Positions 51,824 through 62,741 of a DNA stretch of 64,000 bases are shown piece by piece. A program made the translations under genes and the position numbers. The notes under the pieces were generated by a model. The model ran no database searches and had not been told where the DNA came from. It worked only from the letters and a program-made list of their open reading frames with translations. Positions within the stretch are counted from its first letter, which is position 1. Every line of letters starts with the position of its first letter. This stretch comes from DATAGZ01 sp036263455 (GTDB lineage Bacteria; Pseudomonadota; Alphaproteobacteria; Dongiales; Dongiaceae). The stretch covers positions 62,001-126,000 of the forward strand of contig DATAGZ010000017.1 of assembly GCA_036263455.1 (NCBI GenBank), in the 5' to 3' direction.

Positions 51824-52696
51824 ATGCGCGACAGTGCCGCCGATGCGACTCTTATCGGTACCGGGGCGATTGTGTTGTGGGGATCGCTCGCCTGGCTAAC
51901 CACTTTGGCAGGCGCGGTCCCGCCTTTGGCCTTGGTCGGCATGACGTTCGGTATCGCCTTTCTTCTCTGGCTTTTGCGGGTGGCCATCGCGGCGGCACAA
52001 GGCGTCAATATCCTCGGTCCGCTTTTATCCCGTCCAGGGACATTGGTGCTGCCAACCGCCGGCCTCTTTTTCTATCATGTCTTTTATTTCGGAGCGTTTG
52101 CGCGCGCGCCAGCTGCTGAGGCCTCGCTGATCGCCTATCTGTGGCCCCTGCTGATCGTCTTCTTTTCCGGTTTCCTGCCGGGCAACAGATTTCAGCCGCG
52201 GGCCGTGCTCGGCGCCGCCCTGGGGTTCGCCGCGGTCGCGATCATGATCGAGAACCGGAGCGGATTGACCTTTTCCGCCAGTTACGCATGGGGATATGGA
52301 CTGGCTTTCGGCTGCGCCCTCATCTGGTCGAGCTATTCGGCGCTGTCTCGCCTGGTTCCCGATGTTTCTTCCGATGCCATCGGGCCAGCCTGTATGGTGA
52401 CCGCCGTTCTGGGCATGCTCGGCCATGCGATCTTCGAGTCGCCCCTCGGTCCCATTCCTCTCATTCCGGTGGCGCTCCTCGGCGCGGGCCCGGTAGGCTT
52501 GGCATTCTTTGCCTGGGATTACGGGGTCAAACGGGGCGATCTCAAAGTGTTGGGCGTGCTCTCTTATGCCTCGCCACTGCTTTCCATCTCGATCCTCACT
52601 CTCGCAGGGACCGTGCGCTTTACGCCGATTCTGTTTGGCGCGGCGGCATTGATCGCCCTTGGCGCCGTTCTTGCCGGGCGTCGATCATCGCCATGA
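51824..52696 (+). CDS. EamA/DMT family exporter (YddG-like)
   Basis: Drug/metabolite transporter of 290 residues and ten helices in two EamA repeats: GTGAIVLWGSLAWLTTLAGAVPPLALVGMTFGIAF and GYGLAFGCALIWSSYSALSRLVPD. The order and YLWPLLIVFFSGFL segment resemble YddG-type aromatic amino acid exporters. ATG at 51824 follows the CoxG-like stop. The 3' end overlaps the convergent carA by 77 nt. Confidence 0.9.
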   Translation: MRDSAADATLIGTGAIVLWGSLAWLTTLAGAVPPLALVGMTFGIAFLLWLLRVAIAAAQGVNILGPLLSRPGTLVLPTAGLFFYHVFYFGAFARAPAAEASLIAYLWPLLIVFFSGFLPGNRFQPRAVLGAALGFAAVAIMIENRSGLTFSASYAWGYGLAFGCALIWSSYSALSRLVPDVSSDAIGPACMVTAVLGMLGHAIFESPLGPIPLIPVALLGAGPVGLAFFAWDYGVKRGDLKVLGVLSYASPLLSISILTLAGTVRFTPILFGAAALIALGAVLAGRRSSP

Positions 52697-53801
52697 AATC
52701 GCTGAAAAGGTAGCGGCTGTCCTGCGGCCCGGGTGAAGCCTCGGGATGATACTGCACGGAAAAGACCGGGCGGTCGCGGTGGACCAGACCCTCGATCGAA
52801 TTGTCGAAAAGAGAGAGATGGGTCACCCGCAGCGTATCCGGCAGTGTGTCGGTGCGCACGCAGAAGCCGTGATTCTGGCTCGTGATTTCGACCTGGCCTG
52901 TGGCGAGATTCTTTACGGGATGGTTGGCGCCGCGATGGCCGGTTTCCATCTTGGACGTCCGTGCTCCCGCCGCGAGCGCAAGCAGTTGGTGGCCAAGACA
53001 GATTCCGAAGATCGGCAGATCCTCTTCCATAAGGCGGCGAAGTACCGGCAGCGCATATTCACCCGTCGCGCTGGGATCGCCAGGCCCATTCGACAGGAAG
53101 ACGCCATCGGGCTCGTGGCGGAGGATTTCCTCCGCGGGACAATCCGCAGGCACGACCGTCACCTCGGCGCCGCAGGCGACGAGGGAGCGGAGGATATTAA
53201 GCTTGGCGCCATAATCGATCGCTAAGACGCGGCGCGGTTTCTGGATGACAGAGGCGGGGAGAGCTCCCCATACGCCTTCCCGCCAGCGGTAGGTCTGGCG
53301 GCAGGTCACTTCGCGGGCGAGATCGAGCCCCTCGAGCCCCTGCCATGCCCGCGCCTGAGCCAGAAGGGCGTCCTCGTCGAACCGGGCGTCTTGTGGAAAA
53401 CACAAGACCGCTTTAGGGGCGCCGCCATCGCGAATGCGGCGGGTGAGGCGCCTGGTATCGAGCCCTGCTATGGCCGGAAGCCCCTGTTTCAATAGCCACT
53501 GGTGAAGGCCGAGTGTTGCCCTCCAACTCGAAGGGTGGCTGATATCCTGAGCGAGGACGCACCCCCGCGCGGCCGAAAATAGCGCCTCTTCATCCTCGGA
53601 ATTCGTCCCGACATTTCCAATATGCGGAAAGGTGAAGGTGATGATCTGGCCGGCATAGGAAGGATCGGTCAGGATTTCCTGGTAGCCGGTCGTAGAGGTA
53701 TTGAAGCAAAGCTCCCCAACCGCGGTGCCGAAGGCTCCCAGGCCGTGGCCCCAGAACACTGCGCCATCTTCTAAAATCAGGGCCGCCCGCGCTTCCTGCA
53801 T
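52620..53801 (-). CDS. carA: Carbamoyl phosphate synthase small subunit
   Basis: Glutamine amidotransferase subunit supplying ammonia for carbamoyl phosphate, used for arginine and pyrimidines. The 393 residues include ALILEDGAVFWGHGLGAFGTAVGELCFNTSTTGYQEI at the N-terminus. The class I amidotransferase triad is in GICLGHQLLALAAG (Cys) and VQYHPEASPGPQDS (His, Glu). A short basic C-terminal tail extends past relatives and lies antisense to the DMT gene. carB is not in the window. Divergent from yqeY. Confidence 0.97.
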   Translation of the reverse strand: MQEARAALILEDGAVFWGHGLGAFGTAVGELCFNTSTTGYQEILTDPSYAGQIITFTFPHIGNVGTNSEDEEALFSAARGCVLAQDISHPSSWRATLGLHQWLLKQGLPAIAGLDTRRLTRRIRDGGAPKAVLCFPQDARFDEDALLAQARAWQGLEGLDLAREVTCRQTYRWREGVWGALPASVIQKPRRVLAIDYGAKLNILRSLVACGAEVTVVPADCPAEEILRHEPDGVFLSNGPGDPSATGEYALPVLRRLMEEDLPIFGICLGHQLLALAAGARTSKMETGHRGANHPVKNLATGQVEITSQNHGFCVRTDTLPDTLRVTHLSLFDNSIEGLVHRDRPVFSVQYHPEASPGPQDSRYLFSDFMAMIDARQERRQGRSMPPRQTESA

Positions 53802-53938
53802 GCCGCACCCTAGAGCGGTTCAGGATTAAAGGGAAGCGGTTCCGTGTCCGTGCGAGGTGCCGATCCGATCTATAAAGGGAAACGGCAACCGGATTGTCTT
53901 GCGGGCGCCCATCCGCTACGGTCGTCCCCCGAGGAACC

Positions 53939-54394
53939 ATGATAAGACAGGAATTGAACGACGCCCTGAAGGTGGCGCTGAAGGCTCGCGACGTTGCGGC
54001 CACCGGTACGTTGCGGCTCATTCTGGCCGCGCTCAAGGATCGGGATATCGCCGCCCGGGGGCGCGGCCAGACCGAGGGAATCGACGATGCCCAGATCATC
54101 GAAATGATGCAGAAGATGGTGCGCCAGCGCCAGGAAAGCATCGAGATGTACGAGAAAGGCAACCGGCCCGACCTGGTCGCGCTCGAAAAAGCGGAGATCG
54201 CGGTGATCGAACGGTATCTTCCGCAGATGATGACCAGCGCGGAAATGGACGAGGCGATCGCCCGCGCGATCGATGCTACCGGCGCGGCCCAGCTCAAGGA
54301 TATGGGGAAGGTCATGAATTGGCTCAAGCAGAATTGCTCGGGCCGCATGGATTTCGGCCAGGCCGGCCAGCGCGTCAAGAGCCGGCTGGGATAG
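53939..54394 (+). CDS. GatB/YqeY domain protein
   Basis: A 151-residue member of the YqeY group, related to the tRNA-binding tail domain of GatB. It has IRQELNDALKVALKARDVAATGTLRLILAALKDRDIAARG and MYEKGNRPDLVALEKAEIAVIERYLPQMMT, and GKVMNWLKQNCSGRMDFGQAGQRVKSRL at the end. ATG at 53939 has GAGGA upstream. It lies between carA and dnaG, a placement typical for Alphaproteobacteria. Biochemical role not established. Confidence 0.95.
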   Translation: MIRQELNDALKVALKARDVAATGTLRLILAALKDRDIAARGRGQTEGIDDAQIIEMMQKMVRQRQESIEMYEKGNRPDLVALEKAEIAVIERYLPQMMTSAEMDEAIARAIDATGAAQLKDMGKVMNWLKQNCSGRMDFGQAGQRVKSRLG

Positions 54395-54405
54395 CCTGGC
54401 GGCCG

Positions 54406-56215
54406 ATGCGCTTCGATGACCGGTTTCTCGATGAGCTTCGCGTACGGATAAATGTTCAGGACATTGTCGCGCGGCGCGTCAAGCTCGCCCGAAGAGGACG
54501 GGATGCAATCGGCCTTTGCCCCTTCCACAATGAGAAATCACCCTCGTTCCATGCCTATGAGGATCATTATCATTGCTTCGGCTGCGGAGCGCATGGCGAT
54601 GTCATCCGCTTTGTCATGCAGACCGAGGGCGCGACATTTCCGGATGCGGTTGAACGCCTCGCCCGTGAAGCCGGCCTCGCCCTTCCGGCGGCGACGCGCG
54701 CGGATGCGCTCCAGGCGCAGAAGCGGCAAACGCTCTTTTCCCTGACGAATTTCGCTGCCGTATACTTTGCCGAACAACTCGACCGCAACCGGGCGGCGCA
54801 GGAATATCTCCTGGGCCGGGGGGTGGAACGCCCGATGTGGAAACATTTCGGGCTCGGCTTCGCGCCGCAGGGACGGCAAGGGCTGCGCCAAGCCGTGCTG
54901 CGCGGAGGATTATCGGAAGCGCTGGCGATCGAAGCCGGTCTGCTAGTCCGATCCGAGGAGGGAGAAAACTACGACCGCTTCCGGGGCCGGATCATGTTTA
55001 CCATCGCCGATCGCCAAGGCCGCGCCATCGCCTTCGGCGGCCGCATCCTTGGACCCGGCGAGCCGAAATATCTCAATTCCCCTGAGACGCCGCTCTTCCA
55101 GAAAGGCCGCGAACTCTATGGGCTGCCCTGGGCGATGAAGCCCGCCCAGGAAAGGCGGCAATTGATTGTCTGCGAAGGGTATATGGATGTCATCGCCCTG
55201 CATAAAGCGGGCTTCACGAACAGCGTGGCCCCGCTGGGCACGGCCTTGACCGAGGACCAGCTGACATTGCTGTGGCGGTATGTCGCCGAGCCGCTTTTGT
55301 GTTTCGATGGCGATGCCGCGGGTGAGAAAGCGGCGATGCGCGCCGCTCTGCGCGCGCTCCCGCTGCTGCGCCCGGGGAAATCGCTGAGCGTGGTATGGTT
55401 GCCGAGTGGCGAGGATCCGGATTCCTTACTGCGGGCGCGCGGTGCCGGGGGAATGGAAGAGGCCGTGGCCCGCGCCCAGCCGCTTGCCGATTTTCTATGG
55501 TCGAGCCTCACGGCCCGGGCGGACATGACGACACCCGAACGCCGCGCTGGTTTCCGTAAGGATGTGGGTGAAATGATTCAGACCATTGCCGATCGTGACG
55601 TGCGGGCAGCCTACCAGGCCGATTACGCACAGCGCTTGGCCGCCCTATGGTCGCTACCTTCTGCATTGTCGCGCCGCGTGACCGCCTCCCGCGGAGGACG
55701 CGCCGCCCGGCGGGGCACGGAGCGCCTGGTCGAGGGGCGATTTACTGCTCTTTTACTTGCGGCGCTGCATAATCCATTCCTTTTGGAACGTCATGGAGAG
55801 AGCTTGGCCCAGCTTTCCTGCCCCGATCCTGAGCTTGACAAATTTAGGCAGCGTCTATTAGATCTTTCGGCCACGCCGGAAAATCTTGATTCTGCAAGGC
55901 TTGCTTCCCATATGAGAGAAGAGGGTTTTGGTCCTTTGCTAGCAAATCTTATACGTGGAAATCTCCTGAGCTTTGCAGCCCCTGACGCCAGCCCGGAACG
56001 TGCGGAACGCGGGTTTGTTCATATATTGGCCCTGTTTCAGAAGAATATCTTTGACAACCAGGATCTTAGGGAAACGGCGTCCTTCTTGGACAAGGATTTG
56101 TCGGTGCGCAACTGGACGCGGTTCAAGGCGCGGTATGAAGGGGTCACGGCGGATTTCCAGAAACACAGCGATCTGGCTTCTCCGAATAAAATGGTGATGC
56201 ATTCGAGGAAAAAAA

Positions 56216-56235
<20 letters not shown>
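54406..56235 (+). CDS. dnaG: DNA primase
   Basis: Synthesises RNA primers for replication, 609 residues. The N-terminal zinc-binding domain has CPFHNEKSPSFHAYEDHYHCFGCGAHGDVI. The TOPRIM core has VCEGYMDVIALHKAGF and CFDGDAAGEKAAMRAALR. The C-terminal part shows a weaker helicase-binding region. ATG at 54406 (MRFDDRFLDELR) is the normal start; the longer frame upstream is a shadow of yqeY. The 3' end overlaps rpoD by 20 nt. Confidence 0.97.
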
Positions 56236-58255
<2,020 letters not shown>

Positions 58256-58315
58256 CGATTGATGCGGCCCGAAATCTTTCGCGGCCACGCGGCGCTATTT
58301 CCGGAAATATACGGG

Positions 58316-59113
58316 TCAACCTGCCGTCGCGTCTTCGGAAAATAGAAGCGTGTCCAGTCCACGAACCAGGCCCTTTACGGCGGCGACGCGGCGAATGGCC
58401 AAGAGCGTGCCCGCGATATAGGGCGCGGCCGCTTCTCCGGCATCGTGGCGCAATATCAGGCGCTCGCTCGGCGCACCGAAAATCGCTTCGATCGACAAAA
58501 CAAAACTCGGCAGGCGGATGGCATGCACGCGGCTGCCGGCTATCGTGCCGCCACGCACGTCCGGAGATCCGATAGTTTGCTCAACGGGAAAGCCGGGGCG
58601 ATCGGGTGCGATCCTGCCCAATCGTTCCGCGAGTTCGCGCGCCGTACCCGAGGGTGCATCCGGCTTGCTGGCCTTGGCGTAATCGATGATCTCCACATTC
58701 GGCACGTGACGCGCCGCGATCATGGCGAAATGTTGCAGGAGAGCCGCCGTGATCGAGAAGTTGCCGCTGGCGATCACGCCAAGCTTCCTCGCCGCGGCTT
58801 TCGCCGCGATCTCGTCATAATCGGCTCCGCTCAACCCGGACGTGCCTACCACCACGGCCGCGCCGGCATCCAGAGCGGCCAGGATGTTGCGCTTGGCTAC
58901 GGAAGGATGCGTGTAATCGACGTAGACCTCGCAGGGTCGCGCCCGCAGCGCGCTCACGACATCGCCATGGATCGGCGCGCCAGCGTGGGAAGAACCCGCC
59001 GCTTGCCGGCTGACCCCCGCCACGAGTGTCAAATCCTCGGCCGCCTCGATGCTCGCGCTAAGCGCGTGCCCCACCCAGCCGGTGATGCCTCCAATGCAGA
59101 CGGTCTGCGTCAT
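58316..59113 (-). CDS. dapB: 4-hydroxy-tetrahydrodipicolinate reductase
   Basis: Lysine and diaminopimelate pathway reductase, 265 residues. The nucleotide loop is VCIGGITGWVGHALSA. The catalytic set is ASGNFSITAALLQHFA, EIIDYAKASKPDAPSGTARELAERLG (Lys and the DAPSGTA substrate loop). A DYTHPS segment and a GTSGLS loop also match. Somewhat shorter and diverged at the N-terminus compared with E. coli DapB. It stands alone, convergent with rpoD; the tRNA-Ile lies upstream on the other strand. Confidence 0.94.
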   Translation of the reverse strand: MTQTVCIGGITGWVGHALSASIEAAEDLTLVAGVSRQAAGSSHAGAPIHGDVVSALRARPCEVYVDYTHPSVAKRNILAALDAGAAVVVGTSGLSGADYDEIAAKAAARKLGVIASGNFSITAALLQHFAMIAARHVPNVEIIDYAKASKPDAPSGTARELAERLGRIAPDRPGFPVEQTIGSPDVRGGTIAGSRVHAIRLPSFVLSIEAIFGAPSERLILRHDAGEAAAPYIAGTLLAIRRVAAVKGLVRGLDTLLFSEDATAG

Positions 59114-59209
59114 GATTCCCTCTTTGGGGGCACTATGGCAGACGACGCGGTCCCGCTCAATGCGGTGGCCATCCTGGCGCGCTCCGACATTTAGGGAACA
59201 ACCACGATA

Positions 59210-59238
59210 ATGACAAAACCCCCGCTTTCTCCTATATT
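59210..59238 (+). promoter_or_regulatory. Promoter of tRNA-Ile
   Basis: ATGACA (59210-59215) and TATATT (59233-59238) are separated by exactly 17 nt and end 38 nt before the mature tRNA. Both boxes are close to the sigma-70 consensus, and nothing else on the plus strand needs a promoter here. Confidence 0.7.
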
Positions 59239-59276
59239 GCCGCCCGCCGTCGCGTCGGAACAGCCCGACGGCGGGA

Positions 59277-59353
59277 GGGCCTGTAGTTCAGGTGGTTAGA
59301 ACGCGCCGCTCATAACGGTGTTGTCGGGGGTTCGAGTCCCTCCGGGCCCACCA
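59277..59353 (+). tRNA. tRNA-Ile2 (anticodon CAU)
   Basis: Cloverleaf of 77 nt with encoded CCA. The acceptor stem is GGGCCTG with CGGGCCC, discriminator A, CCA at 59351-59353. The anticodon arm CGCCG-CTCATAA-CGGTG gives anticodon CAT. The D arm with GGTGGTTAGAACGC and the sequence around the anticodon resemble the minor isoleucine tRNA (lysidine-modified, reading AUA) more than elongator Met. It is the insertion target of the element to its right. Confidence 0.9.
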
Positions 59354-60765
59354 ATCTTTTCAATCACTTGCACGAACCCATCCTCCTCGGGCGAGGGGGA
59401 TGGGCACGCAGTGGGCACGCAAACCCCGGATTCCGTATTGCGGTAGAGCGCTAAGGAGCGCTTCAATTCCTGCCGAATGACGCTGACGGTGCCACCGGAG
59501 ACGCCGGAGCTTTCCACCACTTTCGCGTGTGGCAGTCCTTCCAGAATCAAACGCTGAACCAAGCGCCGTTTCTCCTCGCCGATGCCATGCCGATATGTTC
59601 TAGGAGGCGCTGCTTCCATTGCCTTCTCGATATTGAGTTCCGGCTGATCGATATTGGCACGCTTCAGGTGACGACGCAGTTCGGCCATGACATTTTCTAT
59701 GGCTGCCGCCGCTTCGGAGAGGAAATCGGGCTCATAAGGAGCGTAGATCGAAGTTGTAGCAACCGCGCCGTTTGGAATGTGGCCGAGAAATAGGCTGATC
59801 TGTTCGGTCGGCACGCGGCGTTTGCGCAGCTCGCGTGCCATGCTATGGCGGATGGAATAGGGCGTCACCCGCGCATCCAATTCTGCCGCTTCGCGTGTAA
59901 TGCGCCACATATGCAAGATCGAGGCGAGCGGTTTATTTTGATAGCTGACATAGCGCCCGCTTTCCCCCACAGATTGTTTGAGCCAGTTTGACAAGGTTGG
60001 GGTTACTGGCAAAGTAGGTCGGAATTTCTTGTTCTGCTGGCGGCCTTGCGGATTGAGATTCAATAATTGGTGTTCGGAATCGTATTGTGCCGGCGAAAGG
60101 TCGAGTATGGCGCCCGGTCGCGCCAGGGTGTTAGCTGCGATAACCAGATAACAAAGCAGATGGCGCGATTGCGCGGCATCCATCAGACGCGCCAATTCTT
60201 CCACCGTGATCGGCCTTCCCTTGGGCTGGCGCGAGCGCTTCATATCCGCTGTCATCATGCTGAAGATATGCGGTGTGTGGGTTACTTCTTGCCACTTGCG
60301 CGCACGGTTGAGCGCTGCACGTCCGACGGAAAGAATACGATCGATACCGCCCGGCCCGGCATTTCCACGCCGTTTGGCCAGCCATTCGCGAAATGCTCGC
60401 TGTTCATAAGGCGTGATCTCGGCAACAGTCCGTCCCGCCCAATATTCCTGCCAATAAGCTAAACCATGACGCTGCGTATCGGCGCATGGCAAATTTTGCG
60501 CATGATCGTTCCAATAATTAAGCAAAAGTGTCTCTATCAGAACTTGCTCAGGTGCGGCATTCTCGGTGCGCTGATTAGCGATGACCCAGGCCGCAAGTTT
60601 CAGACTGGCTTCTTGAAAGTCTGCCGTGCCAAGACTGATACGACGTGTTTGTCGAGTCTTGGAATCGTACCACGTCCGGCACCAGACATCGTTGGCCCGG
60701 TTTTGCCGTGGCTTTTTGCTGAGCCAGTAACTTCCGACCTGTCCTGTTCGTTTCTCTTTTCGCAT
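59296..60765 (-). CDS. int: Tyrosine site-specific recombinase (integrase)
   Basis: Phage-type integrase of 489 residues. An Arm-binding-like start (RTWYDSKTRQTRRISLGTADFQEA) and a core-binding domain precede the catalytic domain. Catalytic residues are the Arg in TLARPGAILDLS, His-Arg in YSIRHSMARELR, LGH in ISLFLGHIPNG, and Tyr in TTSIYAPYEP. It has an added C-terminal helix-turn-helix (EGLPHAKVVESSGVSGGTVSVIRQEL). The last 18 residues, GGPGGTRTPDNTVMSGAF, are translated from the antisense strand of tRNA-Ile, with the stop in the D loop. The start MRKEKRTG lies 166 nt inside the preceding gene. Confidence 0.93.
   Translation of the reverse strand: MRKEKRTGQVGSYWLSKKPRQNRANDVWCRTWYDSKTRQTRRISLGTADFQEASLKLAAWVIANQRTENAAPEQVLIETLLLNYWNDHAQNLPCADTQRHGLAYWQEYWAGRTVAEITPYEQRAFREWLAKRRGNAGPGGIDRILSVGRAALNRARKWQEVTHTPHIFSMMTADMKRSRQPKGRPITVEELARLMDAAQSRHLLCYLVIAANTLARPGAILDLSPAQYDSEHQLLNLNPQGRQQNKKFRPTLPVTPTLSNWLKQSVGESGRYVSYQNKPLASILHMWRITREAAELDARVTPYSIRHSMARELRKRRVPTEQISLFLGHIPNGAVATTSIYAPYEPDFLSEAAAAIENVMAELRRHLKRANIDQPELNIEKAMEAAPPRTYRHGIGEEKRRLVQRLILEGLPHAKVVESSGVSGGTVSVIRQELKRSLALYRNTESGVCVPTACPSPSPEEDGFVQVIEKIGGPGGTRTPDNTVMSGAF
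59299..59353. other. Probable attachment site (att) in the 3' end of tRNA-Ile
   Basis: The last 55 nt of the tRNA are shared between the tRNA gene and, on the minus strand, the end of the integrase reading frame (last 18 residues). Integration into tRNA 3' ends is usual for tyrosine integrases. The matching repeat at the far end of the element is outside the window, so the exact core cannot be set. Confidence 0.7.
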
Positions 60766-61049
60766 GGCTTTATCGATTGTCGTGTCAGGTACTCCGCCAG
60801 TTGCTCCGCAAGATAGTAGATACGTGCGCCGATTCGGATGTAACCGATATTCCCTTTGATCCGCTCCGCCCGGAGCGCGCAATATTTGATGCGTATCCGT
60901 CCGGCCGCTTCGCGTTCGCTTAAAAGCTCAGGTAATGAAACATCCGACATGATTGGCGCTGTGATCCTTTCTGAGGAAAAGGATGCGCCTTCACTGGCGT
61001 TGAATAAACCACTCCCCTTCACGGTTTCGCCGCGAAATACGGTAAGCAT
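60600..61049 (-). CDS. Excisionase-like DNA-binding protein
   Basis: A 149-residue protein. The middle (LPELLSEREAAGRIRIKYCALRAERIKGNIGYIRIGARIYYLAEQLAEYLTRQSIKPC) looks like an AlpA/Xis-type winged helix used for DNA bending at att sites. Its tail (DRSEVTGSAKSHGKTG and on) overlaps the start of the integrase in another frame and is low-complexity. A start at MSDVSLPEL (60950) would give 116 residues; ATG 61049 overlaps the stop of the gene before (TGATG). It would act with the integrase in excision. Confidence 0.65.
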   Translation of the reverse strand: MLTVFRGETVKGSGLFNASEGASFSSERITAPIMSDVSLPELLSEREAAGRIRIKYCALRAERIKGNIGYIRIGARIYYLAEQLAEYLTRQSIKPCEKRNEQDRSEVTGSAKSHGKTGPTMSGAGRGTIPRLDKHVVSVLARQTFKKPV

Positions 61050-61657
61050 CACGCCGCCCTCATCAAACGTTGCAAATCGGTAAGTGCGGAATCGATGAAA
61101 ACCCATGGATGTCCATCAGGGTCATCGGCTTCTTGTTTGCCGATGGCGGACGCAACAGTGAGTTTGGCGAGAAGGCCGGCAAGGCTTTGAGCCGGCATGG
61201 TGCTGACAGCGCGCATGATATCGTCGAGGCGATTGGCCGCCATCTCTTCCAGATTGTCGGCCTCGGTGAAACCGCAGGCGAGGGCTTCTCTATCCCAAGC
61301 CTCACGCTGGCGGGCCAATTCCTCTTTGAGGCGATTCCGTTCGGCGTCTCTGGCGCGACTCTTGCCGATCAGCCGGTCGATTTCATACTCGCTTGCGGCA
61401 CGTCGTATTCCGCCGCGCCGCATCACATCCACTACGGGAAACCCGACACGAGCGATGACCACTTTTTCCAATTGCTGCTTGCGGTAACAGCATTCGTTCA
61501 GAGTCACATTCGCCTCATGCCATTCCCGGCATAAAGCCAAGATGGGGTCTTCTTTGCCGTCAGGGCCCAGGGAATAAGCCATTGGAAGCCCGGCTAGTGC
61601 GGCCAATAACGACCGGCGGCTGACTTCAGAATCCATAGGGCCCGGAGAGCGGCGCAT
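61049..61657 (-). CDS. Hypothetical protein with coiled-coil centre and Tat-like start
   Basis: Not recognised as a named family. The 202 residues open with SRRSLLAALAGLPMA, which looks like a twin-arginine leader but may be accidental. The rest is helical and charged: DPILALCREWHEANVTLNECCYRKQQLEKVV, then RLIGKSRARDAERNRLKEELARQREAWDREALACGF, a coiled coil. Similar proteins are common near integrases in Rhizobiales-type islands. An alternative start is 61636 (MDSEVSRRS). Operon with the Xis-like gene and integrase. Confidence 0.65.
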   Translation of the reverse strand: MRRSPGPMDSEVSRRSLLAALAGLPMAYSLGPDGKEDPILALCREWHEANVTLNECCYRKQQLEKVVIARVGFPVVDVMRRGGIRRAASEYEIDRLIGKSRARDAERNRLKEELARQREAWDREALACGFTEADNLEEMAANRLDDIMRAVSTMPAQSLAGLLAKLTVASAIGKQEADDPDGHPWVFIDSALTDLQRLMRAA

Positions 61658-61730
61658 ATAGCCTCCTTTCCGAATCAGGGCGGAACACTTATACTGTCAT
61701 ATGTTAGTAATCTAGTTGGAGACATTAATA

Positions 61731-61988
61731 ATGTCAAGAGAAGATAATAATATCTTGTCTCCTGGCCAATGCCGAGCAGCACGGGCGCTTTTACATATCA
61801 ATCAGATTGAGCTTGCCAAGGCAGCGGAGGTTGGCACCAAGACCGTAGCTGACTTCGAACGCGAGACCGGGCGCGAACTTAATATTGTCACCTTAAGAGC
61901 CTTACGCGCTGCCTTGGAAAGGAAAGGCATCCAATTTATTGATGCCAATGGCGGCGGCCCCGGCGTTCGGCTTAAGAAAAAGAAGTAG
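61731..61988 (+). CDS. XRE-type helix-turn-helix regulator (1)
   Basis: An 85-residue regulator of the phage/ICE type. The helix-turn-helix is SPGQCRAARALLHINQIELAKAAEVGTKTVADFERETGRELNIVTLRALRAALERKGIQFID, ending in a Lys-rich tail. ATG at 61731 has GGAG 10 nt upstream; an upstream TTG in frame is less likely. It faces away from the integrase operon, across an AT-rich intergenic region with TATACT and similar boxes, so it could repress int and itself. Confidence 0.85.
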   Translation: MSREDNNILSPGQCRAARALLHINQIELAKAAEVGTKTVADFERETGRELNIVTLRALRAALERKGIQFIDANGGGPGVRLKKKK

Positions 61989-62162
61989 AGAAATATCAGC
62001 TGCGGATAGACGTAGAGTGCCAGCCTTAATGAAGTAAAGAGATCTTTACTAAATTCAATCCTAAGGAAAGAAGTCGTTACTACGGCCTTTGGTTCATGAT
62101 ACCAAACATGGGTGGTAGGAATTCATCAACTCCATGCGAACTGCTTTGCCGAATATCCTGTG

Positions 62163-62396
62163 TCATTTCTTTGAGCGACTAACCGGCGCTGTCTTCTCCA
62201 GTAACGCCGTTGGCCAAATGCCAAGTGGCTCCGACAATTGCCATAGGACAGTCACCGTCGGATTGCGCAAGCCGCGCTCGATGCCGCTGAGATAAGTACG
62301 GTCAATGCCAGCGCGATAGGCCAATTCGTCCTGCGAGAGCTTCTTTTCTTCGCGAATACGTCGGAGGTTGCGCCCGACCAGCTTGTGGATATCCAT
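62163..62396 (-). CDS. XRE-type helix-turn-helix regulator (2)
   Basis: A 77-residue single-domain regulator: MDIHKLVGRNLRRIREEKKLSQDELAYRAGIDRTYLSGIERGLRNPTVTVLWQLSEPLGIWPTALLE. It matches the C.AhdI/SinR-type compact XRE fold. ATG at 62396 is best; a TTG at 62408 would add four residues. It is divergent from the next regulator across a good dyad, the arrangement of a cI/cro-like switch. No terminator or gene is seen in 61989-62162. Confidence 0.88.
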   Translation of the reverse strand: MDIHKLVGRNLRRIREEKKLSQDELAYRAGIDRTYLSGIERGLRNPTVTVLWQLSEPLGIWPTALLEKTAPVSRSKK

Positions 62397-62414
62397 ATCC
62401 CATAACAAGCCTAT

Positions 62415-62447
62415 TGTGGCCTATAGTACAATGGATTATAGTCCACA
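62415..62447. promoter_or_regulatory. Dyad operator between divergent XRE regulators
   Basis: TGTGGCCTATAGT (62415-62427) and ATTATAGTCCACA (62435-62447) are inverted repeats matching at 11 of 13 positions, with a 7-nt spacer. The half-sites include -10-like TATAGT and TATAAT-like boxes. It occupies the whole 70-nt gap between the two start codons, so a protein bound there would cover both promoters. Confidence 0.7.
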
Positions 62448-62466
62448 TCAAAATTCGACATAAACC

Positions 62467-62733
62467 ATGACATTCGATAGGCAAGCGCTCAAAGAGGTCT
62501 ACATCCGCCTGGGGCACCGGATCAGGCACAGTCGCGAGGCGCTAGGCATGAGCCAGGAAGAGCTAGGCCAGCGGGTTGGGCTAGGTGTGGCTAGGGTCCA
62601 GGCGTGTGAAGAAGGTCGCCAGGTCATTCGAATCGGTCTGATCGCGGCATTGGCGACGGCGCTCGATATTTCGGCTTCCGACCTGCTCCATGACGAGGAA
62701 GCCGGCGAAGTGCGAAAAGGTGCGGAAGAATAA
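62467..62733 (+). CDS. XRE-type helix-turn-helix regulator (3)
   Basis: An 88-residue regulator: YIRLGHRIRHSREALGMSQEELGQRVGLGVARVQACEEGRQVIRIGLIAALATALDISASDLL, then an acidic tail. Like regulator 4 it has a GLxxxRVQxCEEG-type recognition helix. It is divergent from regulator 2 across the dyad, and regulator 4 starts 9 nt after its stop, so 3 and 4 form a small operon. Confidence 0.88.
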   Translation: MTFDRQALKEVYIRLGHRIRHSREALGMSQEELGQRVGLGVARVQACEEGRQVIRIGLIAALATALDISASDLLHDEEAGEVRKGAEE

Positions 62734-62741
62734 GGAGTGGT

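Noticed and set aside
58256..58315. Palindrome ATTTCCGGAAAT between rpoD and dapB as terminator
   Set aside because: Perfect but only 12 nt with no loop and no T-run; too weak to call.
60067..60462. Plus-strand frame inside the integrase as a separate small gene
   Set aside because: Lies wholly opposite integrase catalytic codons; no start signal or domain.
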